Below are positions 62,028 to 64,000 of a stretch of DNA of 64,000 bases, piece by piece; position 1 is the first letter of the stretch; every line of letters starts with the position of its first letter. A model generated the notes under the pieces. That model saw nothing but the letters and a program-made list of their open reading frames with translations. It did not search any database and had not been told where the DNA came from. A program made the translations under genes and the position numbers. Origin of the DNA: Ornithodoros turicata (Eukaryota > Arthropoda > Arachnida > Ixodida > Argasidae); NCBI RefSeq assembly GCF_037126465.1, contig NC_088202.1, positions 128,292,123 to 128,356,122 of the forward strand, in the 5' to 3' direction.

Positions 62028-62895
62028 ACGCCCCATAGCTGAACTTAGACAGCTAAAAATGAAGTTCATCTAACATAAAAAAAGTCAAGCGCCATAAACG
62101 CGAAATAAAATCCAATACAAGTGTGATGAGAGACCCGCTGATTAATTGTCCGGCTTCAACGGTTTTGTGGTGAGCAATTGTCCTGCCTCAGCAGTTTTTT
62201 GGTGCGCAATTGTCCGGTGAGCAACTCTCCGAAGCCCCAACCGCTTGCTTCTTTTTAATAAGGAAAAACTCTATCTTCTTCATAAATTTTGATGCCAACT
62301 TCTGCAGCTGCTCAACTTATGTGCGAACCTAAAGGATATTTAGGAGCGTAATCGTAGAGCATCTACAGCGCAGCATTTTTTTACTTCGCAGCAGCGCATA
62401 CCGACTGTGGCCCAACCATCTGCCGCAACACGTGACCACAGTTTTCTGCATTCTTTGCTCATAGTTAAATCTCCCCAAGAGCAAATCTCGTTTTCGCATA
62501 ACAGCGCTCCGCAGTTAGATAAGGCTCTACAAGAATAGCCAGCGCAACGGCGAGGCAAGTACGCGGCCTTGTTTCCGCCAAGCTTCCCCCAAGATAACGG
62601 AACACACCACAGACGACCACCGCCGAGTCAACACATTTGTAACGATGTCGCGCCGTGTATGATTTTACGAGCAATATAGTATACATGGCTTCATCTCAAA
62701 TAGGAACATACAGAGCGTGCCGCTTGCTGTAAACGGTTGTGAGGAAAGGCAAGAAACAAATTCTGCTGTTGACTATCTGCATGTTTTTGTTTCAAGCCTC
62801 CATAAGCACCTCACCTCATAACCTCACCTTACCATAACCTCATGCTTTTCTTTTAAAGCCATCTTCTGTAATCCATCTCATTATTATTTCACTGT
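62028..62895. other. No gene recognised
   Basis: Nothing convincing was identified. Minus-strand ORFs at 62340-62558 and 62465-62686 overlap each other and have no recognised domain. Confidence 0.45.
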
Positions 62896-63140
62896 TTGTT
62901 AGTCATCTTTTTCTTTTGTCATCTCTGTCTTTAATCTGTCTCATCCTTTTTTCACCGTTTGTTGGTCTCTCCTTTACTTCCCAGTTCTTTTATTTTCTTT
63001 TTATTTATTTTATTCTTCTCCATTCTTCTTCCCTTTTCTTTTTTATTTATTTTATTCTTCTTTCTTCATCTTCATTCTTCTTCTTTTCTTTTTTGTTTAT
63101 TTCATTCTTCTTTCTTCGTCTTCGTTAATTTTCTTTTTGT
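62896..63140. repeat. Pyrimidine-rich low-complexity tract
   Basis: Repeats of TTATTTTATTCTTC, CTTCTTTTC and related strings dominate. The open frames across it are artefacts of composition. Confidence 0.85.
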
Positions 63141-63438
63141 TGCTTCCGTTAGACTGCAATGAAAATCTATCTGGTATTAACACTGTATCTAATCACGAGA
63201 CGATTAGATATCACACAGTTGACGTTCCCGTTGTAATATGTACCGTCACCAACATTGCCAAACACAGTCGCTGAAACATGTCAGTATTACGGTACATATT
63301 CCGTCCGCCATCTGTCAACACGATTAACTACGTCGTTGTCCCGGTATAAAGTAATGCACCGACCTGACACAGAGACTTCGAAGCGTTGTGTCAGATTGCT
63401 CGTTCAGCAGGACCTTATATAGCTCCAAGAACGCAGTA

Positions 63439-63600
63439 CACTCTTAAAAATAAGGTCGGTACGCTTACTAACTAAAAACTAACCACTTACTTGTCACACC
63501 AGCCACTAAGATCTTAGTAACGGTAGGTAGTAAAAGTGGCGGTAGTAACATTTACTAACTGAAGAGGCTAGTAAAAAGCACTACCTCCATCAGTCGGTCT
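63439..63600. mobile_element. Partial MITE sharing the CACTCTTAAAAA terminus
   Basis: The left end CACTCTTAAAAATAAGGT matches the terminus of the palindromic MITE at 11973. The interior has TTACTAACTAAAAAC and TAGTAAAAG motifs. A matching right terminus was not found, so the element is truncated or its right end has decayed. Confidence 0.55.
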
Positions 63601-64000
63601 TAGCTGATAGCACTGACTGTGGCCAGGCGCCCACAGCTCCCCATAGAGCCCATAGTTTAAGATAATTCAGGCAACACTGGACAGACGACCAATGAAAATG
63701 CGTCGTGATGCCTAGCAGCCAACCAATCAGCAACATCTCAGTTTGGCTCCGCTTTCGGCCGGCCCTGGCTGCCATTGACTTCTACTGGTTTTCATACCTG
63801 GCGAAATACATATTTATTGATGCAACGTATAAACTCAAATGCTTGACTCATATATTCACCGTGCGTACAGGACGTTTCGTTCCTTGAATAGACAGCAACC
63901 AAACCAAGTTCGAACTTGCAAAGCACACATACAGTCTACTTCTGGAGGCGAGCGAAGTCCACGAGTGCGTGCGTTTCACAGATGAGTATATTCTTCTCAT
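63601..64000. other. No gene recognised
   Basis: The last 400 bases contain no domain or repeat that I can identify. Confidence 0.4.

Noticed and set aside
62916..63162. Hydrophobic phenylalanine-rich membrane protein ORFs
   Set aside because: They are products of a TTC/TTT-rich low-complexity tract.
1..64000. tRNA and rRNA genes
   Set aside because: Apart from tRNA-like SINE heads, no cloverleaf with intact boxes and stems or rRNA-like block was noticed.

Overview
The window reads as a repeat-rich arthropod nuclear genome, most likely a chelicerate and plausibly a hard tick. It holds one intron-rich, clearly recognisable host gene embedded in a dense mixture of LTR and non-LTR retrotransposons, tRNA-derived SINEs and many non-autonomous DNA transposons. 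No bacterial operon, tRNA, rRNA or CRISPR array was seen. The tick assignment is an inference from the kind of gene and repeats, not from a database match.

Layout. 1-10590: a ~182-bp tandem repeat array split by an ~8.9-kb Gypsy-type LTR retrotransposon (442-9336, 5-bp target duplication CTAAC). A second, younger LTR element (2949-7041, 5-bp duplication GGCAC) sits inside its pol gene. The inner element is short and keeps only an open Gag-protease reading frame. 10941-16371: a minus-strand I-clade non-LTR retrotransposon with a perfect 12-bp target duplication. Its ORFs are broken and a 288-bp palindromic MITE splits RT from RNase H. 16384-19430: mostly unexplained sequence with one perfect 40-bp inverted repeat.

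20045-42056 (minus strand): a complete gene for a Draper/CED-1/MEGF10-type engulfment receptor. I rebuilt it from 25 coding exons. All GT/AG junctions and phases agree, and the joined CDS is 3078 nt, encoding 1025 residues. It comprises a signal peptide, an EMI domain, 16 EGF-like repeats, one membrane segment, an NPVY motif and YxxI/L-type tyrosine motifs. Its introns are loaded with non-autonomous hAT, pogo/Tigger-like and TA-flanked elements, several with exact target duplications.

42200-64000: largely gene-poor. It holds two decayed Gypsy relics (a minus-strand gag fragment near 48 kb and a plus-strand RT near 49.5 kb), an antisense SINE, further hAT-type MITEs and long stretches where I see nothing convincing. 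Two ORFs (53319-53918 minus, 58125-58346 plus) are listed only as low-confidence candidates.

How the parts relate: the one functional unit that can be supported is the engulfment receptor. Everything else is mobile DNA in various states of decay, and the nested insertions give a relative age order: satellite array, then outer LTR element, then inner LTR element; and I-clade LINE, then MITE.
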